In this document: piece by piece, positions 18,001 through 27,830 of the stretch
Position numbering within the stretch: the first letter of the stretch is position 1
How the letters are laid out: the number at the start of each line of letters is the position of its first letter
Assembly (NCBI RefSeq): GCF_000813985.1
Contig: NZ_JWLJ01000009.1
Location: 62,001-126,000, forward strand
Length of the DNA: 64,000 bases
From: Ruegeria sp. ANG-R
GTDB lineage: Bacteria > Pseudomonadota > Alphaproteobacteria > Rhodobacterales > Rhodobacteraceae
Direction: 5' to 3'
Notes under the pieces: generated by a model
Seen by the model: only the letters and a program-made list of their open reading frames with translations
Database searches by the model: none
What the model was told of the DNA's origin: nothing
Program-made: the position numbers and the translations under genes

Positions 18001-21000
18001 ATGTTCTCTAAATCGCTTTTGACCGGCCGCACGGGCTCTGCTTCGCCTTTCGCTGTTTCCACCGTTGAACTTCGCGGACTTTCTGCCGAGTTCGATCGAT
18101 CGGTCAGCGCCTTGCCCGCATCAATGGCTGAACCTGTGCGTGTTCCGGCGGCGACCAAAGGGCGTGCGGACTTCCTGAAACAACTGGCTGCCAGATCGGC
18201 CGCCCGGCTTGCTGCCGGGGGTACTGCACTCGTGCTGGTTCTGCTGAGTGCGGAAACGGCACAGGCGCAGTCCTCCGACGTGTCGCTGAACACGCTGGAC
18301 GGTGTCAAATCGGTGGAAGTGCTGGAGGACGGATCGGCCTCAGTAACGCTCGAGAACGGAGCCGTAATGCGTCTGCCAGCCGGAAGCTTCACCGTTGCGG
18401 GCGGAGAGGTTCTGGTCCCCGAGGCTGTGGCGCTTCAGGTGACCGAAGCCGCTGCGGCAGGCAGCGGCGGGTCGGCAGGCGCCATTGCTGCGGTAGGTGG
18501 CGGTGTGGCGGCCGCCGGGCTTGCCGCTGGCGGCGGCGGTGGTGGCAGCGACGGGGGAAGCGACAGCGGTGGAAGTGGCGCGGGCGGCTCGGGTACCTCT
18601 GCGCCCTCTCTCAGTGGTACGGTGGTGGATGGTTACATCGTAAACGCCACCGTGTTTCAGGATGTGAACGGAAACTCCGTTTTTGACGCAGGCGAGCCCA
18701 ATACCACGACGGACGCTTTGGGCAATTTCAATATTACACTGGATTCGTCCAACCCGGCGGCCAAGCTGGTGTCCGTCGGTGGGGTGGATTCTTCGACCGG
18801 TCAGGCGTTTACCGGCACTCTGACGGCGCCTGCGGGTTCGAGTGTTATCACGCCGCTGACCACTCTGGTGCAGAGCCTTGTTGAGGCAAGCGCAGGCAGC
18901 GACACGCCGTTGACAGTTGATGAGGCCAACGCGCAATTGGCCGACGCGCTGGGTTTGTCTGGCCAGAACCTGCTGGAGCTGGACCCGGTTGAGGCCATTG
19001 AAGATAGTGGCGATGCCGCAGCGTTTGCAGCCGCGGCGCAGGTTGCGTCGGTAATCTCTGCCGCAGCGGCAACGCAGGACAGCGACGCAGATAGCTCGGC
19101 CGCTTCCGAAGCTGCGGCGGCTTCTCTTGCCGAACAGATTCTGGCAGCCGCAGACGATCCGATGGAAGATCCGTTGGAGGTCTTGAACGATGCGGATGCC
19201 ATTCAGACTGCTCTGGAAGAGGCCGGAGTTGATGCGAGCGAGGCGTCGGGAATAGCGTCACAGGTTGAGACCGCGAATGACTTGATTGATGGTGCCAGCG
19301 GTACCCCGGAAGATATTCAGAACACCATCGAAGCCGTACAAGAGGTTGTACAGGGAGATCTGGTTGATGCCATCGAAGATGATGGTACTGACGTTGGATC
19401 TGTCGATGTTGCTGATGAGGCTGCCAATATCGTTCCCTTGCGTCCTGAGATCACGACAGAGGTTTCCGGATTAGTCGGCCCGGACAGTTTCGCTGCGACA
19501 ATCCCGCTGGTCGGGACCGGTCGTCCGGGAAGCATCGTCCGTGTTTCTATCGGCGGCGTTGAGGATACGACCACTGTCGATGGCAGTGGAAATTGGTTGT
19601 TCAATCTGGACGCGGGCAATTTCCCGTCCGATAGCGGCACATTTGATGTGCAGGTCTCTGCGGCCCCCTCAGGTTCTTCGGTATACACCGTTCCCGTTTC
19701 CGGCGGCAGCGCGGAGGTTGATCTGACCCCGCCTGCCGCACCGGTGATCGATCCGGTATCCGATGACAATGCTCTGGATCTGGACGAGCAGCAAACTGCC
19801 CTGAACGTTACCGGGACGGCCGAGGCAGGCGCGGATGTTGCTGTTACCATCAATGGCGTGACCGAAGATGCGGTTGCGGGTGCGGACGGCGCATTCAGCG
19901 TCACCTTCGATGCCGGGGATGTCCCTGCCGCAGGCTTTACGATCAGTGCCGTCGCGACGGATACGCTGGGCAATGAGGGTCCGGCGGGTACGCAGGCGAT
20001 CACGCTGGAGCCTGTTTCGGCCCTGACGCCGACCATTTCGCCGGTATCGGGCACCTTTGGGGCGGCGGAACTGGCGGCTGGCCTGACCTTCAGCGGCACG
20101 GGCCGCAGCGGCAGCACGGTGACCGTTACCATTGACGGCGCAGAGCAGGAGGCCACCGTCGATGGCGATGGCAACTGGAGCGTTACCTTCGCCGAAGCGG
20201 ACCTGCCGGATGCAACCGGCGACTATACGGTCAGCGCGGTTGCCACTTTGGGCGGGACCAGTTTCTCCAGCGGGGCTGTTGCGGGTGGTGGATTCTCGGT
20301 CGATCTGGACGCGCCTGCCGCGCCGACCATCGACGCGATTGCGGGCAACGATGTGCTGGAGCTTGAGGAACAGGACGCCGACCTCACTGTAACGGGCACC
20401 GCGGAGGCGGGCGCGACCGTTGAGGTCACCATCGGCAGCGCCACCGAAAGTGCGGTTGCGGGAGCGGATGGCGCGTACACCGTGACCTTTGACGCGGCGG
20501 ATGTGCCGGACACGGATTTCTCGGTTGACGCCACGGCCACCGATCCGCTGGGCAATGAAGGCCCCTCGGCCTCGCAGGCGGTGACGGTCGAACCGGTCTC
20601 GACCCTGACACCTGTGGTCGATCAGGTTTCGGGCATCTTCGGACCGTCGGAACTGGCTGCCGGTCTGATGGTGTCGGGTACCGGACGTGCTGGAAGCACG
20701 GTGCAGGTGGATGTTGCAGGCGTCGTACAGGACGCGGCGGTCGATGGCGATGGCAATTGGAGCACCACCTTCGCCGAGGATGCATTGCCGGATGCAACCG
20801 GCGACTACACCGTCACCGCTGTCGCGGTCCTGGACGGCACCGCGTTCTCCAGTGGTGAAGTTGCAGGGGGTAGCTTTTCGGTCGATCTGGACGCTGCTGC
20901 AGCGCCGGTCTTTGACACGGTTGCCGGAAATGACGTGATCGAGCTGGAAGAGCGCGGGTCGGATCTGACGGTTTCGGGTATGACGGATGCGGGCGCGACG

Positions 21001-24000
21001 GTCGATGTCACCATCAACGGTGTGACAGAGACGGTAGAGGCGGATGGAACCGGTGCGTTCAGCGTCACCTTTGCGGCGGCGGATGTTCCAACAACGGATT
21101 TCACCATCAATGCCACGGCAACAGACGATTTGGGCAATACCAGCGCGACCGCCATGCAAGCGATCACGCTGGAGCCAGTCTCGGCCCTGACACCGACCAG
21201 TTCGCCGGTATCGGGCACCTTTGGGGCGGCGGAACTGGCGGCTGGGCTGACCGTCAGCGGCACGGGTCGCAGCGGCAGCACGGTGACCGTTACCATTGAC
21301 GGCGCAGAGCAGGAGGTCACCGTCGATGGCGATGGCAACTGGAGCGTTAACTTCGCCGAAGTGGACCTGCCGGATGCAACCGGCGACTATACGGTCAGCG
21401 CGGTTGCCACTCTGAACGGGACCACTTTCTCTAGCGGTGCGGTCAGCGGCGGTGGCTTCTCGGTTGATCTGGATGCACCGATCGAGCCGGTCGTCGACCT
21501 GGTTGCGGGCGATGATGTATTGGACCTCGAGGAACAGGGCGTTGATCTCACCGTCACCGGTACAGCCGAGGCGGGTGCAACGGTTGACCTCACCATTGGC
21601 AGCGTCACCGAAAGCACGGTTGCAGGTGCTGATGGCTCTTACTCGGTGACATTTGCTGCGGCGGATGTGCCGGATACAGACTTTTTGATCGAGGCCACGG
21701 CCACTGATCCGTTCGGTAACGAAAGCCCCTCCGGTTCGGTTGCAGTGACTGTCGAGCCGGTCTCGGCGCTGACGCCAACCATTAATGACACGACGGCGAC
21801 GCTTGGCATCGCGGACCGGGCTGCCGGGTTGGATGTGAGCGGCACGGGACGTGTCGGGAGTACCGTGACAGTGACCATCAACGGTGTCGCGCTGCTGGCA
21901 CCGGTGGCCGCAGATGGTCAATGGAATGTCACGTTCACAGAATCAGATTTGCCGGATGTTTCCGGGACCTACCCTGTCACCGCCGATGCGACACTGGATG
22001 GGTCCAGCGTAACCAGCGGATCTGTCGCGGGTGGCGACGTCACCTATGACCTTCAAGCGCCGGACGCGCCGACGTTGGATGCTGTTACGGGCGACGATTT
22101 CCTTGAAACCGCCGAACAGGACGCAGACCTGACGATTACGGGTACGGCCGAGGCAAATGCGGTTGTTACCGTGACCATCGGGGCCACTTCTGAACAGGTA
22201 ACGGCTGATGGCGACGGCAATTTCAGTGCCACATTCGATGCGGCTGCGGTTCCGGGGGGTGATTTCTCGGTCTCGGCGGTTGCCGAGGATGCAGTTGGAA
22301 ACCAGAGCACGCCAGCGGATCGCGCTGTGACGGTGCAGATCAGCGGGCAGTCGATCATCGGAGATTTCGGAAATAACGATCTGACCGGAACTGCGGGGGA
22401 TGACTACATCAACCCTGAGGGCAATGATGGTGAGGCTGACGGGATCGATGTTGTCTATGGTTCCGCTGGCAATGACGAGATCGATCTGAGCACCTCGGGT
22501 GGCACCAGCTTTGTCGAGCTGAACTATGCGGCGCTTGATGGCCCGATTGATGTGACCCTGGATTATGCCAACAATACCGGCACCGTGGACAAAGGCAGCG
22601 ACGGCACAGACACGCTGACCAGCCCCGAAACAACGGGTGAGGCGTTTGGGATCGGGCTTGTCGGAACGCAGGGCGACGATACGTTCACCGTTATTCAGGA
22701 TGGTGACCCGACCTGGGCAGGGATCTTCTACGAAGGCGGTGATGACACGGTCAACGTGACCTTGGATTCGGGCATCGTTCGTGTGAAAGCGGTATCCATT
22801 GATCCCGCAGATGAAGATGTCACCGCCAATCTGAATACCGGCGATATCACCTTTGCCAGCGGTTCGATTGACCTGAATGTAACCGGCACTGGTGGCCGTA
22901 TCGAACTTGAGACCGGAGACGGCAATGACTCCGTAACGGGCTCGGCACGGGATGAACGCTTCATTCTGGGTGCGGGCACCGATACGCTGGATGCGGGCGG
23001 TGGGTTCGATGAAGTGCGCTATGACCGCGGTGCTGTCGTTGACGGTGTCGAGGTGAACCTTGAAACCGGACAGGCAACCGGCACGTGGAGCGGCCAGGCA
23101 TTCACGCACAATCTGTCCAATGTCGAAATGGTGCGTGGCTCGCGTACGGGCGATGACATAATGACGGCGGCGGATAGCGGTTCGACGCTGGATGGTCGCG
23201 GGGGCGATGACCTCCTCATCGGGGGTGCCGGGGACGACACCCTGATTGGCGGCGACGGGGAGGACATTTTCTTCGTCGGTCAGGGCAATGATGTCATCCG
23301 CGACTACGAAGGGGATATCGTCGACACGATCGAGCTTGACCCTGCCTACACCGAGGCCGAAATCGATGCGGCGATTGCCGCGGCCGTGCAGGATGGCGAT
23401 GATGTTGTCGTCACATTTGCCTCAACCGGCGCGACGCTCCGGCTTGAGGGTTGGACGGTTGCGGACCTGCAGGCCGAAAATGCAAGCGGCGGGTCGGATA
23501 TTGTCGGTACGCCGGACCCTGACAATCTGGTCGGCACCGATGGCGATGACACGATTGACCCGCAAGGTAACGACGGTAACGATCCGGATGTTGTGGTCGG
23601 CTCACTGGGCGATGACACAATCGATCTGAGCAATACTGGCGGCGAGAGCTTCGTTGTTCTTGACTACGAAGGGCTGTCCGGCCCGATTGACGTGACGCTG
23701 AACTACGCGCTCAACCAAGGCCAGATCGTGAAGGGTGTGGGCGGTGCCGATGGCACGGATACCCTGATCAATCCCAACACCACAGGCGAAGCCAACGGCA
23801 TCGACATATTCGGCACATCAGGTGACGATACATTCACCATTGTTCAGAATGGTGCCGAGGCTTGGGCAGCCGCTTACTATCGGGGCGGCAACGACACGAT
23901 CAATCTGACACTCGACACCGGTATCGTCCGGATCACGACTTCGGATGATGAAAACGTGACGGCCAATCTGAGCACTGGCGATATCACCTTCGCCAGCGGT

Positions 24001-27000
24001 TCGATTGATCTGAACGTGACCGGTACTGGTGGTCGGATCGAACTGGTGACCGGATCGGGCGACGACAACGTGACAGGCTCGGCTTTGGATGAACGGTTCA
24101 GTCTGGGTGCGGGCACCGATACGCTGGATGCGGGCGACGGTTTCGATCTGGTGCGCTATGACCGCTTTGCTGTCTCTCAAGGAGTGAACGTGAACCTTGA
24201 GACCGGGATTGCAACCGGTATGTGGGACGGTCAGTCCTTTACGCACAATCTGTTCAATGTCGAATATGTACGCGGTTCACGCACTGGTGGTGACACGTTG
24301 ACCGCAGCCGATTCCGGCTCGCGTCTGGAAGGGCGGGGTGGTAATGACACGCTGATCGGTGGCGCCGGAGACGACCTGTTGGTCGGTGGCGATGGCGAAG
24401 ATACTTTCATCGTCGGTCGGGGCAATGATGTCATCCGCGATTACGAAGGGGATGACGTCGACACGATCGAACTCGACCCTGCCTACACCGAGGCCGAAAT
24501 CGATGCGGCGATTGCCGCGGCCGTGCAGGATGGCGATGATGTTGTAGTCACGTTCGTCTCAACCGGCGCGACGCTCCGGCTTGAGGGTTGGACGGTTGCG
24601 GACCTGCAGGCCGAAAACGCAAGCGCCGGTTCGGACATCATCGGCGTGTTCGGGGATGACACTCTCGATGGCACCGCCGGTGACGACTACATCGACCCGA
24701 TGGGCAACGATGATGGCTTTGATCTCGTGAATGCGTCAGCAGGCAACGATGAGATCGACCTGAGCAATTCGGGCGGCACCAGCTATGTCGAGCTGGATTA
24801 TTCGGCGCTCGCAGGTCCGATCATAGCCACGGTCGATTACGCGTCCAACACGGGTTCGGTCGATAAGGGTGCAGATGGGGTTGATACCCTGACCAGCCCT
24901 GCGACGGTCGGCGAAGCTTTCGGTTTGGGGCTGCAGGGCACGGCCGGGGATGACACATTCAACATCACTCAAGGCAGCGGCGACAGCTGGATCGGTGTGT
25001 TCTATCAGGGCGGCAACGACACCATAAATGCGAATATGGACAATGGTATCATTCGCATTGGCACGTCCGGCGAGGATGTCACCGCCAATCTGGTTACCGG
25101 AGACATCACATTTGCCAGTGGGTCGATTGATCTGAATGTGACCGGAACCGGTGGCAGAATTGATCTGCAGACATATGACGGAAACGACAATGTCACCGGA
25201 TCGGATCGCGATGAACGTTTCATTCTGGGCGCGGGGACCGATACGCTGGATGCCGGGGGTGGTTTCGACACCGTTCGCTATGACCGGAGCGGTATCGATA
25301 CCGGAGTAACCGTCAATCTTGGAACCAACACTGCGACCGGAACCTGGAATGGACAGGCGTTCACGCATACGCTGTTGAATGTTGAAGGCGTGCGCGGCTC
25401 GCGCTCGGGCGATGACATGCTGACGGCGTCTGATCTGGGCTCACAGCTGGATGGCCGGGGGGGCGACGACACACTGACCGGTGGCGATGGCGCAGATGTC
25501 CTGATCGGTGGTGCTGACAATGACACGCTGGAAGGCGGCGCCGGTGAAGACCTGTTCATTGTGGGCCAGGGAGATGACATCATCCGCGATTTCGAAGCCG
25601 GTATCGATGAGATCCAACTGGACAGTTCGGTGACAGATGATGAGGTTGCGACCGCCGTTGATAATGCGCAGCAGGTCGGTGACGATGTCCTGGTTACGCT
25701 TCCGGATGGGGCCACGGTGCTGTTCGAAGACTGGTTGGTTGCGGATCTGCAGCAGGAATACGCGGATCGCTTCGCAGTGACGAATGTCATCGGTACGGAC
25801 GGGGATGATGTTCTCGACGGGACCGACGGGAACGACTACATCGACCCGCAGGGCAATAATGATGGTGAAGACATTATCAATGCCTCAACCGGCGATGATG
25901 CGATTGATCTGAGCGCATCCGGCGGAGAAAGCTATGTCGAGCTGAGATACGGCGCGCTGAGCGGACCAATCGAAGCGACAATCGACTACGCGAATGATTT
26001 CGGGTCCGTCAACAAGTTCGGGGATGGGTTCGACGACATACTCAATCCGCTCTCACCCGGCGAAGCTCTTGGTCTTGGGATCGACGGTACGGTCGGGGAT
26101 GACGTTTACAACATCGTGCAGGGTGACACGTTCAGCTGGACCGGCGTTTACTACGAAGGTGGCAATGACACGATAAACGCCACCTTGAATGACGGCATTA
26201 TCCGCGTTGACACCAGTGATGATGCTGTGACGGCAAATCTTACAACCGGCGACATCACATTCAATGGCGGATCGATTGATCTGAATGTGACGGGATCTGG
26301 TGGGCGGATCGAATTGCGGACGTTCGACGCGGATGACAACGTGACCGGATCTGACCGGGACGAGCGTTTCATACTGGGCGCGGGCAACGACGTGCTGGAC
26401 GCAGGCGGAGGGCACGACGTCGTGCGCTACGACCGCGGCGATGTTACGGACGGTGTGACCGTCGATCTGGATCTGGGGCAGGCAACGGGAACATGGGACG
26501 GTCAGTCCTTTACCCACAGTTTGTCTGGGGTCGAAGAAGTGTATGGCTCTCGTTCAGGCAATGATACCCTGATCGCGGCGAGTACCGGGTCGGTTTTTGT
26601 GGGTCGCGGTGGCGACGACAGCTATACCGGCGGTGCGGGAGAGGACATCTTCGTTGTTGGCGAAGGTCATGACACGATCTTTGACTTCGACATCGATCTT
26701 GACCAGTTGCAGACCCGCGACGGCGCGTTTGAGTCGGGGCTGCCGGACTATGAGGATGTTACATCAAACGGTGAGCCATCATTGCGGTTCAATTTTGGCG
26801 CGGATGACTCGGTCACGCTGGTCGGTGTGACATCCCAGGATCTCGAAAATACGATTGCGTCCGAAAACCTGTCTTTGTCGCCGGGAAGCATGAACAACCC
26901 GGTCACCATCGAGGTTAACGGCACGTCCAATCAGGTTGCCGACATGGTGACGGCATTCCAAAGCGGCAGTATGACTCAATCGTCAAGCGAAGTGGTCTAC

Positions 27001-27816
27001 ACCTCCGGGAATATCACTCTGTCGCTTGCGGGTTCCGGATTGTCCGTAACAGGCGGGCCCGACTATGCAGGCAGCGTTGATACAATGACCCTGACTTTGG
27101 ACGGCTCACCTGTATTCACGGCGACAGATATCGGCGCCCCCCTGTCCGACATTGCCGACATGCTGGACGATGCTGCGTTGCTGGGATCGCAGGAAATTGA
27201 TCTCGGAACCGGGTTCGGAAACTTGCGCGATGTGATCGTGGTTGGGGATGATGCGGCTCAGGATATCTTCTACACCGATGTCGATCAGTGGATCGAGACC
27301 GGCGCAGGCGATGACACGATCACATTCGACCGCTGGGGAACCGGCATCGCGATTTCGGGTGATGGGAATGACACAATCAATATCCTCAACGATACCGGCG
27401 GGACGGATCAGGTGTTCATCTATATCGATGCCGACGACACGGGCACCGATGTGATCGACGGCTTTCGCTTTACCGATAGCGAGGGTACCGGAGACCGGAT
27501 CGTGGTCCAAGACGACCGCGGTGCGTTCTCGATTGCCTGGGAAGTTGACGATGCGGGCGATCAATCCGACCTGGATGCGATTGCGGCGACATTCGATTCC
27601 ATCGGTTCGGGCGAGTACGCACTGTTCTATGATCAAGGCGGGAACGCTGTATTGCAGGACCTGATCGAAGGCGGCGCGCCGGGTGCAAACTATACGCTGG
27701 GTGACACAATCGCGACCTTTACCAACGCGGATGTCAGCCAGTTCTCCGGCTCTTCGATTGACAGTTTCCTCAAATACTCGGACATCGACCTGCCGCCCGC
27801 ATCCGAACTGGTCTGA
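18001..27816 (+). CDS. Giant type I-secreted adhesin with Ig-like and RTX-type repeats
   Basis: A protein of about 3,271 residues, predicted to be secreted by the type I system encoded downstream. In order: an N-terminal region with a hydrophobic stretch (residues 70-90) and a BapA-like prefix ending in a Gly/Ser-rich linker (about 175-200); a carboxypeptidase-regulatory/SdrB-like module (about 205-275, QDVNGNSVFDAGEPNT); an Ala/Asp-rich region to about 480; ten Ig-like modules in alternating A and B types (about 481-1450); four tandem repeats of about 380 residues, each containing calcium-binding RTX motifs such as GGAGDDTLIGGDGED (about 1451-2960); and an acidic C-terminal region with further GxGxD motifs and a secretion-signal-like end. 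The ATG at 18001 has GGAG upstream; AGGAGG at 17932 would suit a GTG at 17953 but is 15 bases away. Function: surface attachment or biofilm matrix. Confidence 0.9.
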   Translation: MFSKSLLTGRTGSASPFAVSTVELRGLSAEFDRSVSALPASMAEPVRVPAATKGRADFLKQLAARSAARLAAGGTALVLVLLSAETAQAQSSDVSLNTLDGVKSVEVLEDGSASVTLENGAVMRLPAGSFTVAGGEVLVPEAVALQVTEAAAAGSGGSAGAIAAVGGGVAAAGLAAGGGGGGSDGGSDSGGSGAGGSGTSAPSLSGTVVDGYIVNATVFQDVNGNSVFDAGEPNTTTDALGNFNITLDSSNPAAKLVSVGGVDSSTGQAFTGTLTAPAGSSVITPLTTLVQSLVEASAGSDTPLTVDEANAQLADALGLSGQNLLELDPVEAIEDSGDAAAFAAAAQVASVISAAAATQDSDADSSAASEAAAASLAEQILAAADDPMEDPLEVLNDADAIQTALEEAGVDASEASGIASQVETANDLIDGASGTPEDIQNTIEAVQEVVQGDLVDAIEDDGTDVGSVDVADEAANIVPLRPEITTEVSGLVGPDSFAATIPLVGTGRPGSIVRVSIGGVEDTTTVDGSGNWLFNLDAGNFPSDSGTFDVQVSAAPSGSSVYTVPVSGGSAEVDLTPPAAPVIDPVSDDNALDLDEQQTALNVTGTAEAGADVAVTINGVTEDAVAGADGAFSVTFDAGDVPAAGFTISAVATDTLGNEGPAGTQAITLEPVSALTPTISPVSGTFGAAELAAGLTFSGTGRSGSTVTVTIDGAEQEATVDGDGNWSVTFAEADLPDATGDYTVSAVATLGGTSFSSGAVAGGGFSVDLDAPAAPTIDAIAGNDVLELEEQDADLTVTGTAEAGATVEVTIGSATESAVAGADGAYTVTFDAADVPDTDFSVDATATDPLGNEGPSASQAVTVEPVSTLTPVVDQVSGIFGPSELAAGLMVSGTGRAGSTVQVDVAGVVQDAAVDGDGNWSTTFAEDALPDATGDYTVTAVAVLDGTAFSSGEVAGGSFSVDLDAAAAPVFDTVAGNDVIELEERGSDLTVSGMTDAGATVDVTINGVTETVEADGTGAFSVTFAAADVPTTDFTINATATDDLGNTSATAMQAITLEPVSALTPTSSPVSGTFGAAELAAGLTVSGTGRSGSTVTVTIDGAEQEVTVDGDGNWSVNFAEVDLPDATGDYTVSAVATLNGTTFSSGAVSGGGFSVDLDAPIEPVVDLVAGDDVLDLEEQGVDLTVTGTAEAGATVDLTIGSVTESTVAGADGSYSVTFAAADVPDTDFLIEATATDPFGNESPSGSVAVTVEPVSALTPTINDTTATLGIADRAAGLDVSGTGRVGSTVTVTINGVALLAPVAADGQWNVTFTESDLPDVSGTYPVTADATLDGSSVTSGSVAGGDVTYDLQAPDAPTLDAVTGDDFLETAEQDADLTITGTAEANAVVTVTIGATSEQVTADGDGNFSATFDAAAVPGGDFSVSAVAEDAVGNQSTPADRAVTVQISGQSIIGDFGNNDLTGTAGDDYINPEGNDGEADGIDVVYGSAGNDEIDLSTSGGTSFVELNYAALDGPIDVTLDYANNTGTVDKGSDGTDTLTSPETTGEAFGIGLVGTQGDDTFTVIQDGDPTWAGIFYEGGDDTVNVTLDSGIVRVKAVSIDPADEDVTANLNTGDITFASGSIDLNVTGTGGRIELETGDGNDSVTGSARDERFILGAGTDTLDAGGGFDEVRYDRGAVVDGVEVNLETGQATGTWSGQAFTHNLSNVEMVRGSRTGDDIMTAADSGSTLDGRGGDDLLIGGAGDDTLIGGDGEDIFFVGQGNDVIRDYEGDIVDTIELDPAYTEAEIDAAIAAAVQDGDDVVVTFASTGATLRLEGWTVADLQAENASGGSDIVGTPDPDNLVGTDGDDTIDPQGNDGNDPDVVVGSLGDDTIDLSNTGGESFVVLDYEGLSGPIDVTLNYALNQGQIVKGVGGADGTDTLINPNTTGEANGIDIFGTSGDDTFTIVQNGAEAWAAAYYRGGNDTINLTLDTGIVRITTSDDENVTANLSTGDITFASGSIDLNVTGTGGRIELVTGSGDDNVTGSALDERFSLGAGTDTLDAGDGFDLVRYDRFAVSQGVNVNLETGIATGMWDGQSFTHNLFNVEYVRGSRTGGDTLTAADSGSRLEGRGGNDTLIGGAGDDLLVGGDGEDTFIVGRGNDVIRDYEGDDVDTIELDPAYTEAEIDAAIAAAVQDGDDVVVTFVSTGATLRLEGWTVADLQAENASAGSDIIGVFGDDTLDGTAGDDYIDPMGNDDGFDLVNASAGNDEIDLSNSGGTSYVELDYSALAGPIIATVDYASNTGSVDKGADGVDTLTSPATVGEAFGLGLQGTAGDDTFNITQGSGDSWIGVFYQGGNDTINANMDNGIIRIGTSGEDVTANLVTGDITFASGSIDLNVTGTGGRIDLQTYDGNDNVTGSDRDERFILGAGTDTLDAGGGFDTVRYDRSGIDTGVTVNLGTNTATGTWNGQAFTHTLLNVEGVRGSRSGDDMLTASDLGSQLDGRGGDDTLTGGDGADVLIGGADNDTLEGGAGEDLFIVGQGDDIIRDFEAGIDEIQLDSSVTDDEVATAVDNAQQVGDDVLVTLPDGATVLFEDWLVADLQQEYADRFAVTNVIGTDGDDVLDGTDGNDYIDPQGNNDGEDIINASTGDDAIDLSASGGESYVELRYGALSGPIEATIDYANDFGSVNKFGDGFDDILNPLSPGEALGLGIDGTVGDDVYNIVQGDTFSWTGVYYEGGNDTINATLNDGIIRVDTSDDAVTANLTTGDITFNGGSIDLNVTGSGGRIELRTFDADDNVTGSDRDERFILGAGNDVLDAGGGHDVVRYDRGDVTDGVTVDLDLGQATGTWDGQSFTHSLSGVEEVYGSRSGNDTLIAASTGSVFVGRGGDDSYTGGAGEDIFVVGEGHDTIFDFDIDLDQLQTRDGAFESGLPDYEDVTSNGEPSLRFNFGADDSVTLVGVTSQDLENTIASENLSLSPGSMNNPVTIEVNGTSNQVADMVTAFQSGSMTQSSSEVVYTSGNITLSLAGSGLSVTGGPDYAGSVDTMTLTLDGSPVFTATDIGAPLSDIADMLDDAALLGSQEIDLGTGFGNLRDVIVVGDDAAQDIFYTDVDQWIETGAGDDTITFDRWGTGIAISGDGNDTINILNDTGGTDQVFIYIDADDTGTDVIDGFRFTDSEGTGDRIVVQDDRGAFSIAWEVDDAGDQSDLDAIAATFDSIGSGEYALFYDQGGNAVLQDLIEGGAPGANYTLGDTIATFTNADVSQFSGSSIDSFLKYSDIDLPPASELV
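19441..22350 (+). repeat. Ten alternating Ig-like modules (five B/A pairs) within the adhesin
   Basis: Two module types of about 97 residues alternate as B0-A1-B1-A2-B2-A3-B3-A4-B4-A5. Type A begins around APxIDxVxGxD and contains DLTVTGTAEAGATV and ATATDxLGNEGP; type B begins around SPVSGTFGAAELAAGL and contains SGTGRSGSTVTV and DLPDATGDYTV. The pair length is about 585 bases. These match bacterial Ig-like/BapA-type modules rather than RTX repeats, and would form a long stalk. Confidence 0.85.
22351..26880 (+). repeat. Four tandem ~1.14-kb repeats with RTX calcium-binding motifs within the adhesin
   Basis: Repeat starts fall near 22351, 23494, 24631 and 25783. Each unit holds a DDYIDPxGND opening, a GGTSxVELxY segment, an ITFASGSIDLNVTGTGGRI segment, the ERFILGAGTDTLDAGGGFD block, a DGxxFTHxLxNVE segment, GRGGDDTLxGGAGxDxL calcium-binding nonapeptides and GxGNDVIRDYE. 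In the first three units a linker of the WTVADLQxEN type leads into the next unit (WLVADLQQEY in the third). The last unit diverges after its RTX motifs. Confidence 0.88.
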
Positions 27817-27830
27817 CGCACGGGGGGATT

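Noticed and set aside
19669..23109. Long minus-strand frames (750 and 388 codons) opposite the adhesin repeats
   Set aside because: They mirror the plus-strand repeats and have the periodic composition of antisense shadow frames.
19441..26880. Tandem repeats that could suggest a CRISPR array
   Set aside because: Units are about 290-1,150 bases, in frame and protein-coding, without short identical repeats separated by unique spacers.
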